DNA from: an uncultured Christensenella sp.
GTDB taxonomy: Bacteria; Bacillota; Clostridia; Christensenellales; Borkfalkiaceae
DNA length: 54,857 nucleotides
Assembly: GCA_910577375.1 (NCBI GenBank)
Contig: CAJTLT010000001.1
Coordinates: 1-54,857 of the forward strand
Direction: 5' to 3'
Positions 38,273 to 47,034 of this stretch are shown piece by piece (the first letter of the stretch is position 1; each line of letters begins with the position of its first letter). Under the pieces are notes generated by a model. That model saw nothing but the letters and a program-made list of their open reading frames with translations, was not told the DNA's origin and searched no databases. Both the position numbers and the translations under genes were made by a program.

Positions 38273-41200
38273 TTATTGGTTTTCGCCGTTTTCGTTGCTT
38301 TCTTCGGAGTCGGTTTCCGCGGGAGCGGAGGGCTCTTCGGGTTGTTCGGATGGAGCGTCTTCCTGTGCGGGTTCAACGTTTTCGGTTTGTTCCGTGCTTT
38401 CTTCAACGGTTGTATCGGTTAAGGGCTGTTCTGCGGGAACGTCGCTGTTTTCTGCGGGTTGTTCCGTTTCGGGTTCTTCCTCATTCTTTACAAGGTGAAG
38501 TTTTTTGATATAGCGGTCGCGCTGACGGTAAACGTTTTTGTTTCTCTGTTTAGAGCCTTTGCTTGCGCGTTTTTTCTTCAGCATATCTTTAATAAGAATT
38601 GCCGCAAGAGTTGCAAGGAGCACAACTACGAGAACAATGGAGGAAACGTAAAGCCAAACGTCGCCGGACATACTGTCTTCTTCCTCGTCGCCGTCTTCGC
38701 CGTCGTCGGAAGCGCTGCCAAGGCTTATGCTTTGGTCAACCGCAGAGTAATCCGCGAATACGTTTATGGAATTTTGTTCCTCGTCTTCGCATGTGAAGTA
38801 AGCAAGCACTTCGCCGAAGTCGGAAGCGTTATATTCGTAACCGGTTTCGCCGTCTTCCGCCGTATTTGCATTGAAAGGCACGTAAGATTCGGAATCGTAA
38901 AGAGTGTAGGTGTAGTAGTTCGCGCCGTATTCCGCTTTTATAGCGTCCAAATCAGCCTGATTGATTTTTCCGTCGTCAACAAGCTTTTGCGCCTGTTCTT
39001 CGTAATAAGCAATGTTTTTGTTTGCCCATACGTCGGTATGGTCTTTCAAAAGCTCTTTATAGTTATTGATTACGTCAGTTTCGTATTTGGATATAACGCC
39101 GGAATATGTGTCCGCGCTCAACGCATATGCGCTGTAATCGAACGCAACCGCGCCTTCTGCAAAGCTATCGTCTTCGTTTACGCCCGTTTCGTTGCGTGCG
39201 CCGCTCCAAAGTTCAAGGCGGTAATTCAAAGGCTTGCTGCCCGTATGGATATTGAAGTTAACGGTTTTCCATTCGCCGTTTGTATCGGTTACTTCAACTG
39301 CGTAGGGTTTATCAAGCGTTTCGTGGTCGTATCTTGCATAAGCTTCTTCGTCGAAGTTTGTTACTTCGGTTGTTCTTTTGCCGTCTTCAAGGTAATAATA
39401 CTTTCCGTCTACGCATTCGTAGATACGTTTGTTGTCGGAATTTACAAGGTAGTGGTCGGCAACAATTGTCTTTTCCGCGTTGGAGTAGTAGGTTTCGCCG
39501 TTTACAAGATTATCAAAAGAAACTTTTTCGCCGCTTTCATTGAAGAAATCGTTGTGTTCGAATTTATAGTTTCTGTAAGATTTGATAAGGTTGTGCAGGT
39601 TCGCATAAACCTTTCCGTCTTTGCCGTCGTAAAGTCCGTCGTTGCGCAACGTGTAAACAATGTGGTTGCGGTGTTCGGATTCTTTCCAGTCTTCGTCAAA
39701 TTCTTCGTCTAAAACGTTTCCTTCTTTGTCATACCAGAAAGTATAAGCGGGGGTGGTATAGCTTAAAACATTCTTGGGATTATCGCTGTCCACAAGATAA
39801 ATATAAGCCTTTGCGCCCTTGGCAACCATAACTTTTACGCTTATCGTAACGTAGCTGTCTGCGGAAGCGGTTTTGCTTTCTCCAGCAAAGCCGTAGTTGC
39901 TGGCTTTGTTTATGGAGTAGTAGGTCTGGGTTTCGTCCCATTCCGTGCCCTTGGCGGATTTGTAGGTTTTGCCGTCGATTGTAATGTTTCCGTCTTCAGC
40001 TTCGATATAGTATTTTTCGTAAGTTTCTTCTGTTGCGGTTACGTTGTCGGCATAGCTTCTTAAATTATTAATAATGATAAGAGGCTGGTAGCAGTCCTCG
40101 CCGAAAACGTTAGCCCAGTTTTGACCCGCTTTGTCAAAGCTTGTCGCGATATTGCTCCAAAGGTCACCATAATCGCTTTCATAATCCTTGTTGATTAAGC
40201 CTGCAAGGGTGTGGGTGTTGTAAGCGTCATAAGAAGGATTGCTGTCTGTTTTCGAAACCGCGGAATTCGCGCCGTTCAAACCGTTGTAGGTCGAGGGGGT
40301 TGCAATTCCGGTCTTTATGTCGGAAGTGGAGTTCGCTTCGTCGAGTTTGTTTCCGCTCTTGTCGTCGTCTTTGCTGTCGAATGAGAAGAGGGCGGTATAA
40401 GTTCCAGCGCTGGCAAGCTTATAAACTTCCTCGTCGATTTCAAGCGTTTGAAGATTTGCCACAGCCGCCCAGCCGCCTTCGTAAGAAGCCGCGTTCTGGA
40501 TATTTGTATTGCCGAAGCTGAAATCTATGTTGAATTTCTTTTCGTTTTCGGATGCGGTATCGGAATACTTCGTGCTGTTTTTAACAAAGAAGAAGCACTG
40601 CGTCCAGCCGTTGTAAATATCCTTTTCGTTTTCGAAGTTTGTGGTTACGCCGGTTGTGTCTATAGTGAGCGTCTGAGCGTCTTCTTTATCGGTATCCGCA
40701 ACGTCGTAAATTTTTAACGTTGCCGCGGTTTTTCCGTTCATGTTGCTCGTTTTAATCCAGAACGAAACCACAAGGTATTTATCGGATTTGTCGGCTTGTG
40801 TTTTTGAAAGGTCGAACGCGGGCACGTCGTAAATGGTGGAGGTGTAAGCCGCGCCGTAAGACGAAAGCATAACAAGCATATTACTGTTGGTTTCGTTGTA
40901 TTTCGGAAGCTTGGAAATTCCTTTATCGCCCGTAAGAGCGTCTTTCAAAAGCTTGGAATAATCTTTATCCTTGCCGTTGAAAAGCGCAAAATCCGCGTTT
41001 GCCGCAAAAGTTCCTACAACGTCGTTTTCGGTGGGGCGGTTTTCCTTTTTCTTAACAAGGTCGTATTTTTCCGACTGGTCTGCGGAGGTTACGTCTATAA
41101 GCTGAGCCGAATTGCTTTCTGAAGTCGCATAAACCTTTCCGTCTGCTTTTTCGGAAGTCAACGCCGCTTTAACGTTGTTTTGGTCAAGTTTTACCGCGTT

Positions 41201-42583
41201 GTAACCGTTGCTTTTGTCCGTTTCGGAAGCAAGGTCGATTGCGTAATGGAAATCATACGCATTGTTGAAATCGGTTGCGTTGCCCGCAGGCTCGCGCATT
41301 TCCTTATCGGCGTTGAAAATCTTGTCTTCTTTCTCGCTTATAAGTGTGCAGGTTGTGTTTCCGAGCTTTGAAGAATTCTCTTTATAGGATTCTATATCCT
41401 GCAAATCGCGGTATTTGGTTACGGTAACGTCGTCGAAGAACGCATAGCCCGTGCATTTTTCCGCGTCGCCTTCTCTGCCGAGACCGAGCTTTAACTGGAT
41501 TGTGCTTGATGCGAAATCGCAGGCGTTAACATAGATTTTATAATTTATCCAGCCGTTGCTTTCGGTTACGGTTTTGCTGTCGGCAGATGCGTATTTTATA
41601 ATTTTTTCCGTGTTTATGTTTTTGATTGCAAAAGAATCCACGGAATTTCCGCCTACGGTCTGAACAACGTCGATAAACGCGCCTTTGTCCTGTTCGTCAA
41701 GCGCGTCATAACCCTTGTCGAATTTCAAATCGGAAGTTTTTACCCAAAGGGAAATTTCCGCCGCGGTGTTCGCTTCGAGGTTTATCGTAGCGGAAGTATA
41801 GTACTGCTGTATTCCGTTGTATTTTCCGTCCGTGGAATAGTTGTGCACCATAAGAACGTTTCCGGCGGGATTTTTCTTGTCCTTATCGGAGAAAAGGTTG
41901 CCGTCGTCATCCTTATAAACTTCGGTTGTGCCGAGGTAGAACTTTCCGTCTTTTTCCTCGTATTTGCCGTAGTGCGTTTCGGGATTGTTTATAACTTCGT
42001 AACGGATATTTTTCGTGAATTCTTCGTCGAAATAATATTCGCCGTCGTCTTTGTTTTCATAAACGGTTTTTCCGTTATATTTTCCGTCTTTAATCCCGAA
42101 ATAATTTTCATAGCCCTGATGGGATATAAGGCTGTCCTTAACGTCGTCTTTTTCAAGCAAAGCGGCGTAAGGGTCTTTATAGAGAACGTCGCGCTTGCGC
42201 ATCGAGTTATAATCGATATATTCGTCGTGTGTGGAACCCAAATCGTAGTTGTATTCAAGCTTGTCCGCCAAATCTTCCGCAACGAGCGCGTCCCAGTCCT
42301 TGCCAGACGTGCCGATAATGCCCGATTTAACGGAGCTGTCGCCGCCGAGAGTCCAGTCTTTAACGTTTTTAATGAGGTAAACCGCGTCGTCGGGAATATC
42401 GAAATATTCGAAGCTGCCGTTTTTAAGAAGAGCGGAATCTTCTCTCGAAGGCTTTGCGGGTTTATTTTCGTCCTCTGCGGGGGCGCAAGCCGCGGCAAGT
42501 CCCGTGCACGTTACCGACAGCGCGCAAAGCGCGGCGATGAGCGACTTTCTTGTGAATTTCAGTTTAGAGTAATTTTTTGCCAT
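38273..42583 (-). CDS. Giant secreted/membrane-anchored surface protein
   Basis: A 1,436-residue acidic protein. The N-terminal signal has a weak lipobox LAAAC (the C could be lipidated). The long outer part carries at least two carbohydrate-binding-like beta-sandwich modules, each with the SLWVKTS / VSFWIKTS strand and FFDDVTV-like end. Near the C-terminus is a TM helix (about 1300-1323), a basic K/R run, then an acidic tail rich in Glu/Pro/Thr. Highly Tyr/Asp/Asn-rich composition is typical of giant surface proteins of gut Clostridia. Likely binds carbohydrate or other surfaces; no catalytic domain seen. Minus strand, convergent with the methyltransferase. Confidence 0.6.
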   Translation of the reverse strand: MAKNYSKLKFTRKSLIAALCALSVTCTGLAAACAPAEDENKPAKPSREDSALLKNGSFEYFDIPDDAVYLIKNVKDWTLGGDSSVKSGIIGTSGKDWDALVAEDLADKLEYNYDLGSTHDEYIDYNSMRKRDVLYKDPYAALLEKDDVKDSLISHQGYENYFGIKDGKYNGKTVYENKDDGEYYFDEEFTKNIRYEVINNPETHYGKYEEKDGKFYLGTTEVYKDDDGNLFSDKDKKNPAGNVLMVHNYSTDGKYNGIQQYYTSATINLEANTAAEISLWVKTSDLKFDKGYDALDEQDKGAFIDVVQTVGGNSVDSFAIKNINTEKIIKYASADSKTVTESNGWINYKIYVNACDFASSTIQLKLGLGREGDAEKCTGYAFFDDVTVTKYRDLQDIESYKENSSKLGNTTCTLISEKEDKIFNADKEMREPAGNATDFNNAYDFHYAIDLASETDKSNGYNAVKLDQNNVKAALTSEKADGKVYATSESNSAQLIDVTSADQSEKYDLVKKKENRPTENDVVGTFAANADFALFNGKDKDYSKLLKDALTGDKGISKLPKYNETNSNMLVMLSSYGAAYTSTIYDVPAFDLSKTQADKSDKYLVVSFWIKTSNMNGKTAATLKIYDVADTDKEDAQTLTIDTTGVTTNFENEKDIYNGWTQCFFFVKNSTKYSDTASENEKKFNIDFSFGNTNIQNAASYEGGWAAVANLQTLEIDEEVYKLASAGTYTALFSFDSKDDDKSGNKLDEANSTSDIKTGIATPSTYNGLNGANSAVSKTDSNPSYDAYNTHTLAGLINKDYESDYGDLWSNIATSFDKAGQNWANVFGEDCYQPLIIINNLRSYADNVTATEETYEKYYIEAEDGNITIDGKTYKSAKGTEWDETQTYYSINKASNYGFAGESKTASADSYVTISVKVMVAKGAKAYIYLVDSDNPKNVLSYTTPAYTFWYDKEGNVLDEEFDEDWKESEHRNHIVYTLRNDGLYDGKDGKVYANLHNLIKSYRNYKFEHNDFFNESGEKVSFDNLVNGETYYSNAEKTIVADHYLVNSDNKRIYECVDGKYYYLEDGKRTTEVTNFDEEAYARYDHETLDKPYAVEVTDTNGEWKTVNFNIHTGSKPLNYRLELWSGARNETGVNEDDSFAEGAVAFDYSAYALSADTYSGVISKYETDVINNYKELLKDHTDVWANKNIAYYEEQAQKLVDDGKINQADLDAIKAEYGANYYTYTLYDSESYVPFNANTAEDGETGYEYNASDFGEVLAYFTCEDEEQNSINVFADYSAVDQSISLGSASDDGEDGDEEEDSMSGDVWLYVSSIVLVVVLLATLAAILIKDMLKKKRASKGSKQRNKNVYRQRDRYIKKLHLVKNEEEPETEQPAENSDVPAEQPLTDTTVEESTEQTENVEPAQEDAPSEQPEEPSAPAETDSEESNENGENQ

Positions 42584-42753
42584 AAAACTCCTGTAATCTA
42601 TGCGGCGGAAATTGATGCCACATTACTTAATTATATAAAATCGTACTTCTCTATTTTAATATAATTGCCTTTTTTACGCAAGCGTTTACGGCGGAAACAG
42701 CGAAAAAAATTTATTATTTTGCGTGATTTTGCAAAAACTAACTTAAAACGGAT

Positions 42754-43116
42754 ATGAAAACGGTAAAAAAGAATTTCAAAGGTATTCTGTGCGGGCTTTT
42801 GACCGGCGCGGTAAACGGGCTTTTCGGCGGCGGAGGCGGTATGGTGGTTGTGCCGCTTTTGAAAAATATGCTTGGATATGAAGAAAAACGCGCGCACGCC
42901 ACGGCGATTCTGGTGATTGCCCCCGTGTGCGCCGCCAGCGCGGTTACTTATATAGTTAACGGTTATTTCGACGCGGGCATAATAATACCCGCAGCCATAG
43001 GTTCGGTTGCGGGCGGTTTTCTCGGCGCGCTTGCTTTAAACAAGTTTCCGGAATTTATAGTAAATATCGTGTTTATCACGGTTATGCTCGTTGCGGGGGT
43101 GAGAATGATTTTATGA
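42754..43116 (+). CDS. Half-size TSUP (TauE/SafE) family permease, N-terminal-type partner
   Basis: A 120-residue protein with three to four TM segments. It begins with the TSUP signature GLFGGGGGMVVVPLL (about 26-40) and the loop YEEKRAHATAILVI, which correspond to one repeat of the full protein. Full TSUP proteins are about 250 residues, with two inverted repeats. It overlaps the second half gene by ATGA (43113-43116), so the two halves are probably made in equal amounts and assemble. Anion (sulfite, sulfonate or similar) export is the usual family role. Confidence 0.75.
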   Translation: MKTVKKNFKGILCGLLTGAVNGLFGGGGGMVVVPLLKNMLGYEEKRAHATAILVIAPVCAASAVTYIVNGYFDAGIIIPAAIGSVAGGFLGALALNKFPEFIVNIVFITVMLVAGVRMIL

Positions 43117-43487
43117 GTTTTATACTCTATCTTTTCGCGGGGTTTTTCGCAGGACTTTTGGGCGGTATGGGTATGGGCGGCGGAACTGTGCTTATTCCCG
43201 CGCTTACAATACTTCTCGGCGTGGAACAGCATATAGCACAGGCAACAAACCTTGTCGCTTTTTTGCCTATGGCGGTGTTTTCTTTAAAAGTTCATAAAGA
43301 GCGCGGGCTTTTAAAAACCGACGGGGTTCTGGGCGTTGTTATTCCGGCGGTGATAACCTCCGTTTTGAGCGGACTTTTAGCCGCGCTTTTGCCTGCTGAA
43401 GTGCTTAAAAAGCTTTTCGGCGCGTTTTTGATTTTACTTGCGGTGAAAGGATTGCTTTCGGTAAGGCTTACCGCAAAGAAAAACTGA
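43113..43487 (+). CDS. Half-size TSUP (TauE/SafE) family permease, partner two
   Basis: A 124-residue protein with four TM segments and the signature GLLGGMGMGGGTVLIPALT. Sequence-related to the preceding half gene, indicating a duplicated half rather than a broken gene. LGVEQHIAQATNLVAFLP is the family loop. Ends next to the flippase gene on the other strand, whose stop is at 43488. Confidence 0.75.
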   Translation: MSFILYLFAGFFAGLLGGMGMGGGTVLIPALTILLGVEQHIAQATNLVAFLPMAVFSLKVHKERGLLKTDGVLGVVIPAVITSVLSGLLAALLPAEVLKKLFGAFLILLAVKGLLSVRLTAKKN

Positions 43488-44990
43488 CTATCTTTTTTTT
43501 GCGAACAATTTTTTAAAGGGGCGCATTGTAAACATTTCAAGGCAGTACAGCGCGCCGGCGGTGAAACCGAGAATAAGCGGGGCGCAAATAACGATTTGCC
43601 ATAATGGAGCCACGTATTGGCAGATAATTCCGTTCAGAAGCCAGCCGAAAAGGCAAGCCGCAACAACTACCATAAGACCGTGCAACGTGTATTTAAGATA
43701 GCTTATGCCGCTGCATTTTTTCTTTAAAAGCCGCAAATTCAGCGCGGCGCAAATCGTGTGGCTTAAACCGAGCCCTAAAATATATGCGTAAACGCCTATA
43801 AATTTCGTTAGCGCGAGTATTGAAATTATCATTGCCGCCGCGCTGATGAAAAAGTAAACGAGGGTGCGTTTTTCGCAGTTCATACTGTTTAAAATCGTAT
43901 TGGTTATCATCATTATGCACATAGGAAGCACTATAAAGGAGCTGACACGCACGATTTTTCCGCAAAGTTCGTTGTCGTATAAAAATTCGCTTATCGCTCC
44001 GCCCAAAACAAATAAAACGGGGATTAAAAGCGTTGCGATAAATATTGCGGCTTTAACGGTTTTTTCAACGTCGTAACGCACGGCTTTTTCTTTCTTTTTA
44101 TAGTAATTTTCACTGAGTTCGGGCGCAACTACAACGGCAATTGAGCCTATAAGCGCGTTCGGGGTGAAAAGCATGGGAACAGCCATGCCCAAAACAACGC
44201 CGTAAAGAGCGATTGCTTCCGAGCTTGTATATCCGCAAACGTTTATTAAAAGCGCGGGCAAAATCACCGCAACGGCGGAATTTAAAAGAGAAGTGGACGT
44301 GCGCATTGCCGTGATTGGCGTTGCGGAGGAAATAAGCGGTTTTAACTGTTGTTTGGGGCTGACGAAACGTCCGCCCTTTTTTAAATACCAGAAAATCGAA
44401 ACGACAAACGAAAAAACGTAAGAAATAAGCACGGCGATAGTCGCGTTGCGCGCGCCGATAACGGGGTCGCTTACGTTGAAAATCAGCCAGATTCCCGCCA
44501 CGACCATAACGGCGTCTTCCAACAATTCGATTACGGAATAGGGGAGGAATTGCTTGTTTCCCCAGAAAGAACCGCGGATTACGGCGTATATGGAGGTAAT
44601 TATAAGCCCCGGAAGCAAAATTATGAAAATATCAAGGCAACGCTCGTCCGAAAATAAAAATCCGAAAGCGTTCCGCCCGAAAAACAGAATAATTGCAATC
44701 GGGATTGTTACCGCAAGAGTGCATAAAATGCCTGCCGTTACGGCGGAATGTTTTCCGCGAGTATCGTTAACCGCGCCGCTTTTTGCCATCAGGCGGGATA
44801 CGGTTACCGGTATTCCGCTTGAAGCCGCTGTTAAAAAAACGGCGAAAACCGTAAGGCAAATCTGGTAAATTCCTATTCCTTCCGCGCCGATTATGCGGGT
44901 TAAAATTATTCTGTAAAAAAAGCTGAGACCCTTTTCGACGGTTGAAAACACCGTGACCTGCGCCGCGGATTTGTAAATATTATTTTTCAT
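43488..44990 (-). CDS. spoVB: MATE/MVF-type flippase, SpoVB-like
   Basis: A 500-residue membrane protein with about 14 TM helices of the polysaccharide-transporter (PST)/SpoVB fold. Begins YKSAAQVTVFSTVEKGLSFFYRIILTRIIGAEGIGIYQ, the family start. SpoVB-type proteins flip lipid-linked cell-wall precursors, with a role in spore cortex; other members act in capsule export. Size normal. Placement beside spore-related genes is weak support. Divergent from the LysM gene. Confidence 0.75.
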   Translation of the reverse strand: MKNNIYKSAAQVTVFSTVEKGLSFFYRIILTRIIGAEGIGIYQICLTVFAVFLTAASSGIPVTVSRLMAKSGAVNDTRGKHSAVTAGILCTLAVTIPIAIILFFGRNAFGFLFSDERCLDIFIILLPGLIITSIYAVIRGSFWGNKQFLPYSVIELLEDAVMVVAGIWLIFNVSDPVIGARNATIAVLISYVFSFVVSIFWYLKKGGRFVSPKQQLKPLISSATPITAMRTSTSLLNSAVAVILPALLINVCGYTSSEAIALYGVVLGMAVPMLFTPNALIGSIAVVVAPELSENYYKKKEKAVRYDVEKTVKAAIFIATLLIPVLFVLGGAISEFLYDNELCGKIVRVSSFIVLPMCIMMITNTILNSMNCEKRTLVYFFISAAAMIISILALTKFIGVYAYILGLGLSHTICAALNLRLLKKKCSGISYLKYTLHGLMVVVAACLFGWLLNGIICQYVAPLWQIVICAPLILGFTAGALYCLEMFTMRPFKKLFAKKR

Positions 44991-45059
44991 TTACAATATT
45001 CTACAAATTACGAACAAATTTTATGAACGAAAAATTTTTTATTTGCGTATGATATAGAA

Positions 45060-45353
45060 ATGTTTACGCTCGTTACCGACCAAAGCAGATTTTTTAAAGT
45101 AAAACACGGACAAAGCGGCGGCGAGGTGGAGCGGGCTTTGTCTTTGCCCGTTTCCGACGTGTTTGCGGGGAAAATCATAGAAAGGGGGCAGCCCCTTGTT
45201 CCCTATACGGTAAAGCCGCTGGAAAGTTACAAATCGCTTGCGGAAAAATTCGGTTTGACGGAGGAAGAGCTTAAAAGTATAAATCTTTCAAGACCTTTAT
45301 ATCCTACCTGTCGGCTTTACGTGCCGTGCAAAAACCGTCGCGTGAGCATATAA
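45060..45353 (+). CDS. LysM-domain protein
   Basis: A 97-residue protein. The C-terminal half (about 47-93, VPYTVKPLESYKSLAEKFGLTEEELKSINLSRPLYPTCRLYVPCK) is a LysM fold, which binds N-acetylglucosamine-containing wall polymers. No signal peptide, so it may act in the mother cell or spore coat rather than be exported. Two cysteines in the last strand. It precedes the 217-residue coat-like gene by 30 bp, suggesting a shared operon. Function otherwise unknown. Confidence 0.65.
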   Translation: MFTLVTDQSRFFKVKHGQSGGEVERALSLPVSDVFAGKIIERGQPLVPYTVKPLESYKSLAEKFGLTEEELKSINLSRPLYPTCRLYVPCKNRRVSI

Positions 45354-45383
45354 TAAAATAAACCCAAAATAACGGAGGTTAAA

Positions 45384-46037
45384 ATGTCATTTTTTTCAAA
45401 CTTTCAATCGGATAAATGCCCCGGCACGATAAGCGGCAATCCTTTAAACGGAATGTGTGAGAAAGTTTGTATTCAGGCGCAGAAAATTTTCGACGCCTGC
45501 ATAAAGCAAATCCAGATAGAAAACTATTCGCTCACGCTCACCGACGCGGTTCCCGCAAATCCTACATATCCTTTGACTTTCATAAGCGCGAGGTCCACGT
45601 CGTCCACGGGCAACATAATCGCGCTCAATATCGAAAGGCTTCCCGATAAACCCAACTGCGCAAGAGTGCAGGCAACGGTAAGCATTCCCGTCGAAGTCCT
45701 CTATACCGACGCTAACGGAGTGGAGGGCGTTGCTCAGTCTACGATAAGCGTTTCCGAGGACGTTCTTTTATACGTTCCCGCTCCCTCGATTATGCCCTAT
45801 AAAGCTACGAGCGAGGTTTCCGCGGTATGCGCGGAAGGCCGCTTTGTGGAAGGCGGAACGTTCAGCGTAAACGCGTGCGTAACGGTAATTTTAAAGATTG
45901 CCATAGACGTGGAAATTCTTGTTCCCAGCTACGGCTATTGCGCTATTCCGCCCGCACAGGATTATTCTCAGGAGGTATGCGCGGGGTTCTTCGAGCTGCC
46001 GCTGTACCCGCAAGGCAAGTCCTGTACAAACAAGTAA
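45384..46037 (+). CDS. Cys-containing clostridial protein of unknown function, coat-like
   Basis: A 217-residue, seven-cysteine protein starting MSFFSNFQSDKCPGTISGNPLNGMCEKVCIQ, a start pattern I associate with a protein type common in spore-forming Clostridia, but not named here. Central part (about 40-130) has repeated strands; no TM segment or signal. Good RBS ACGGAGG. Co-located with a LysM gene. A spore coat or exosporium role is inference. Confidence 0.5.
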   Translation: MSFFSNFQSDKCPGTISGNPLNGMCEKVCIQAQKIFDACIKQIQIENYSLTLTDAVPANPTYPLTFISARSTSSTGNIIALNIERLPDKPNCARVQATVSIPVEVLYTDANGVEGVAQSTISVSEDVLLYVPAPSIMPYKATSEVSAVCAEGRFVEGGTFSVNACVTVILKIAIDVEILVPSYGYCAIPPAQDYSQEVCAGFFELPLYPQGKSCTNK

Positions 46038-46061
46038 GTTTTTATAATTTTTCTCTCTTTC

Positions 46062-46094
46062 CCCTCGAAAATCGAGGGGAATATTTGTTTTTAA
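46062..46094 (+). terminator. Terminator after the Cys-containing gene
   Basis: CCCCTCGA-aaa-TCGAGGGG followed by an AT/T-rich tract. Confidence 0.75.
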
Positions 46095-46185
46095 ACGGAT
46101 TAAGTAGTACTATGTCACGCATAATCAGCTGTTTTTTGTGCAAAAACGCTTTAATTTTGTTTAAAACCGTGCTAAAATAAGATGT

Positions 46186-46881
46186 ATGAAAATTTTTGCT
46201 ATAAGCGATTTGCACCTTTCGGGATTATCCGATAAGCCTATGGACGTGTTCGGCTCAGGGTGGGAAAATCACTTTGAAAAAATAAAAGAGGACTGGCAAA
46301 ACAGAGTTTCCGACGATGATATTGTTCTTATTGCCGGAGATATAAGCTGGGGTACTACGCTTGAAGAGGGACTTTATGATTTGCAGTCTTTAAAAGGGCT
46401 TAAAGGCAAAAAAATTTTCACGCGCGGCAATCACGATTTCTGGTGGAACGGCATAACTAAACTGCGCCGCGCCGCTCCGGACGAAAGCTTTTATTTTTTA
46501 CAAAACGATTGCGTGAAATTCGGGAACGTGATAATCTGCGGCTCGCGCGGATGGACTTGCCCCGGGAGCGTGGACTATACCGAAAACGACGAAAGGCTTT
46601 ACAAACGGGAAGCGGAAAGATTTAAACTCTGTTTCAGCGAGGCGGAAAAAATCAGGGAAGAGGGCGATAAGCTTATCGTGATGATACATTACCCGCCGTT
46701 TTCGCCTAAATCGCCCGATACTTATTTTACGGAAATGTTTGAAAATAACCGCGCGGACAAAGTGGTTTTCGGGCATATTCACGGCGCAACGTATTTCCCT
46801 TTCAGAACGGAGAAAAACGCAATCGAATACGTTTTGACTTCGTGCGATAAAGTCGGTTTTACTCTGCAAAGAATTTTGTAA
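46186..46881 (+). CDS. Calcineurin-like metallophosphoesterase
   Basis: A 231-residue protein with the metal-binding motifs AISDLHLSG (DxH), LIAGDISWG (GD), RGNHDFWW (GNHD), HYPPFS and GHIHG. It should hydrolyse a phosphate ester or nucleotide; the substrate is unknown. The family (cytosolic YvnB/YkuE-like metallophosphatases) is common in Clostridia. Start ATG 46186 has only a weak RBS. Confidence 0.85.
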   Translation: MKIFAISDLHLSGLSDKPMDVFGSGWENHFEKIKEDWQNRVSDDDIVLIAGDISWGTTLEEGLYDLQSLKGLKGKKIFTRGNHDFWWNGITKLRRAAPDESFYFLQNDCVKFGNVIICGSRGWTCPGSVDYTENDERLYKREAERFKLCFSEAEKIREEGDKLIVMIHYPPFSPKSPDTYFTEMFENNRADKVVFGHIHGATYFPFRTEKNAIEYVLTSCDKVGFTLQRIL

Positions 46882-46886
46882 AACGC

Positions 46887-46915
46887 TTTACTTTATTAAT
46901 TATGCGTGATATAAT
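46887..46915 (+). promoter_or_regulatory. Pyrimidine operon promoter
   Basis: TTTACT (46887-46892), 17 bp, TATAAT (46910-46915), with TG one base before the -10 (extended -10). About 120 bp before the pyrB start, leaving a long leader. Confidence 0.6.
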
Positions 46916-46922
46916 TTTACAA

Positions 46923-47007
46923 ATGAAAATCATAAAGTTTTTGCAAACTTGATAGTTTAAACGGGCGGTAGGGCTGTTTTGAAAACGGCTCTTTACCGCT
47001 TTTTTTC
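46923..47007 (+). promoter_or_regulatory. Terminator-like pyr leader (possible attenuator)
   Basis: An 8-codon frame at 46923-46952 (MKIIKFLQT with stop) without an RBS is followed by a long hairpin (46965-46999; outer stem GCGGTA/TACCGC) and seven T (47000-47006), just before pyrB at 47035. A terminator between promoter and first gene implies attenuation. I do not see the PyrR-binding loop of B. subtilis, so the mechanism (PyrR or UTP-sensitive) is open. Confidence 0.6.
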
Positions 47008-47034
47008 TGTAAAATAATTTTAAGGAAAAACAAA

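Noticed and set aside
38459..39712. 417-codon plus-strand frame over the giant surface-protein gene
   Set aside because: Long because the opposite strand avoids stops; no start signal and no domain, while the minus strand has a signal peptide and TM anchor.
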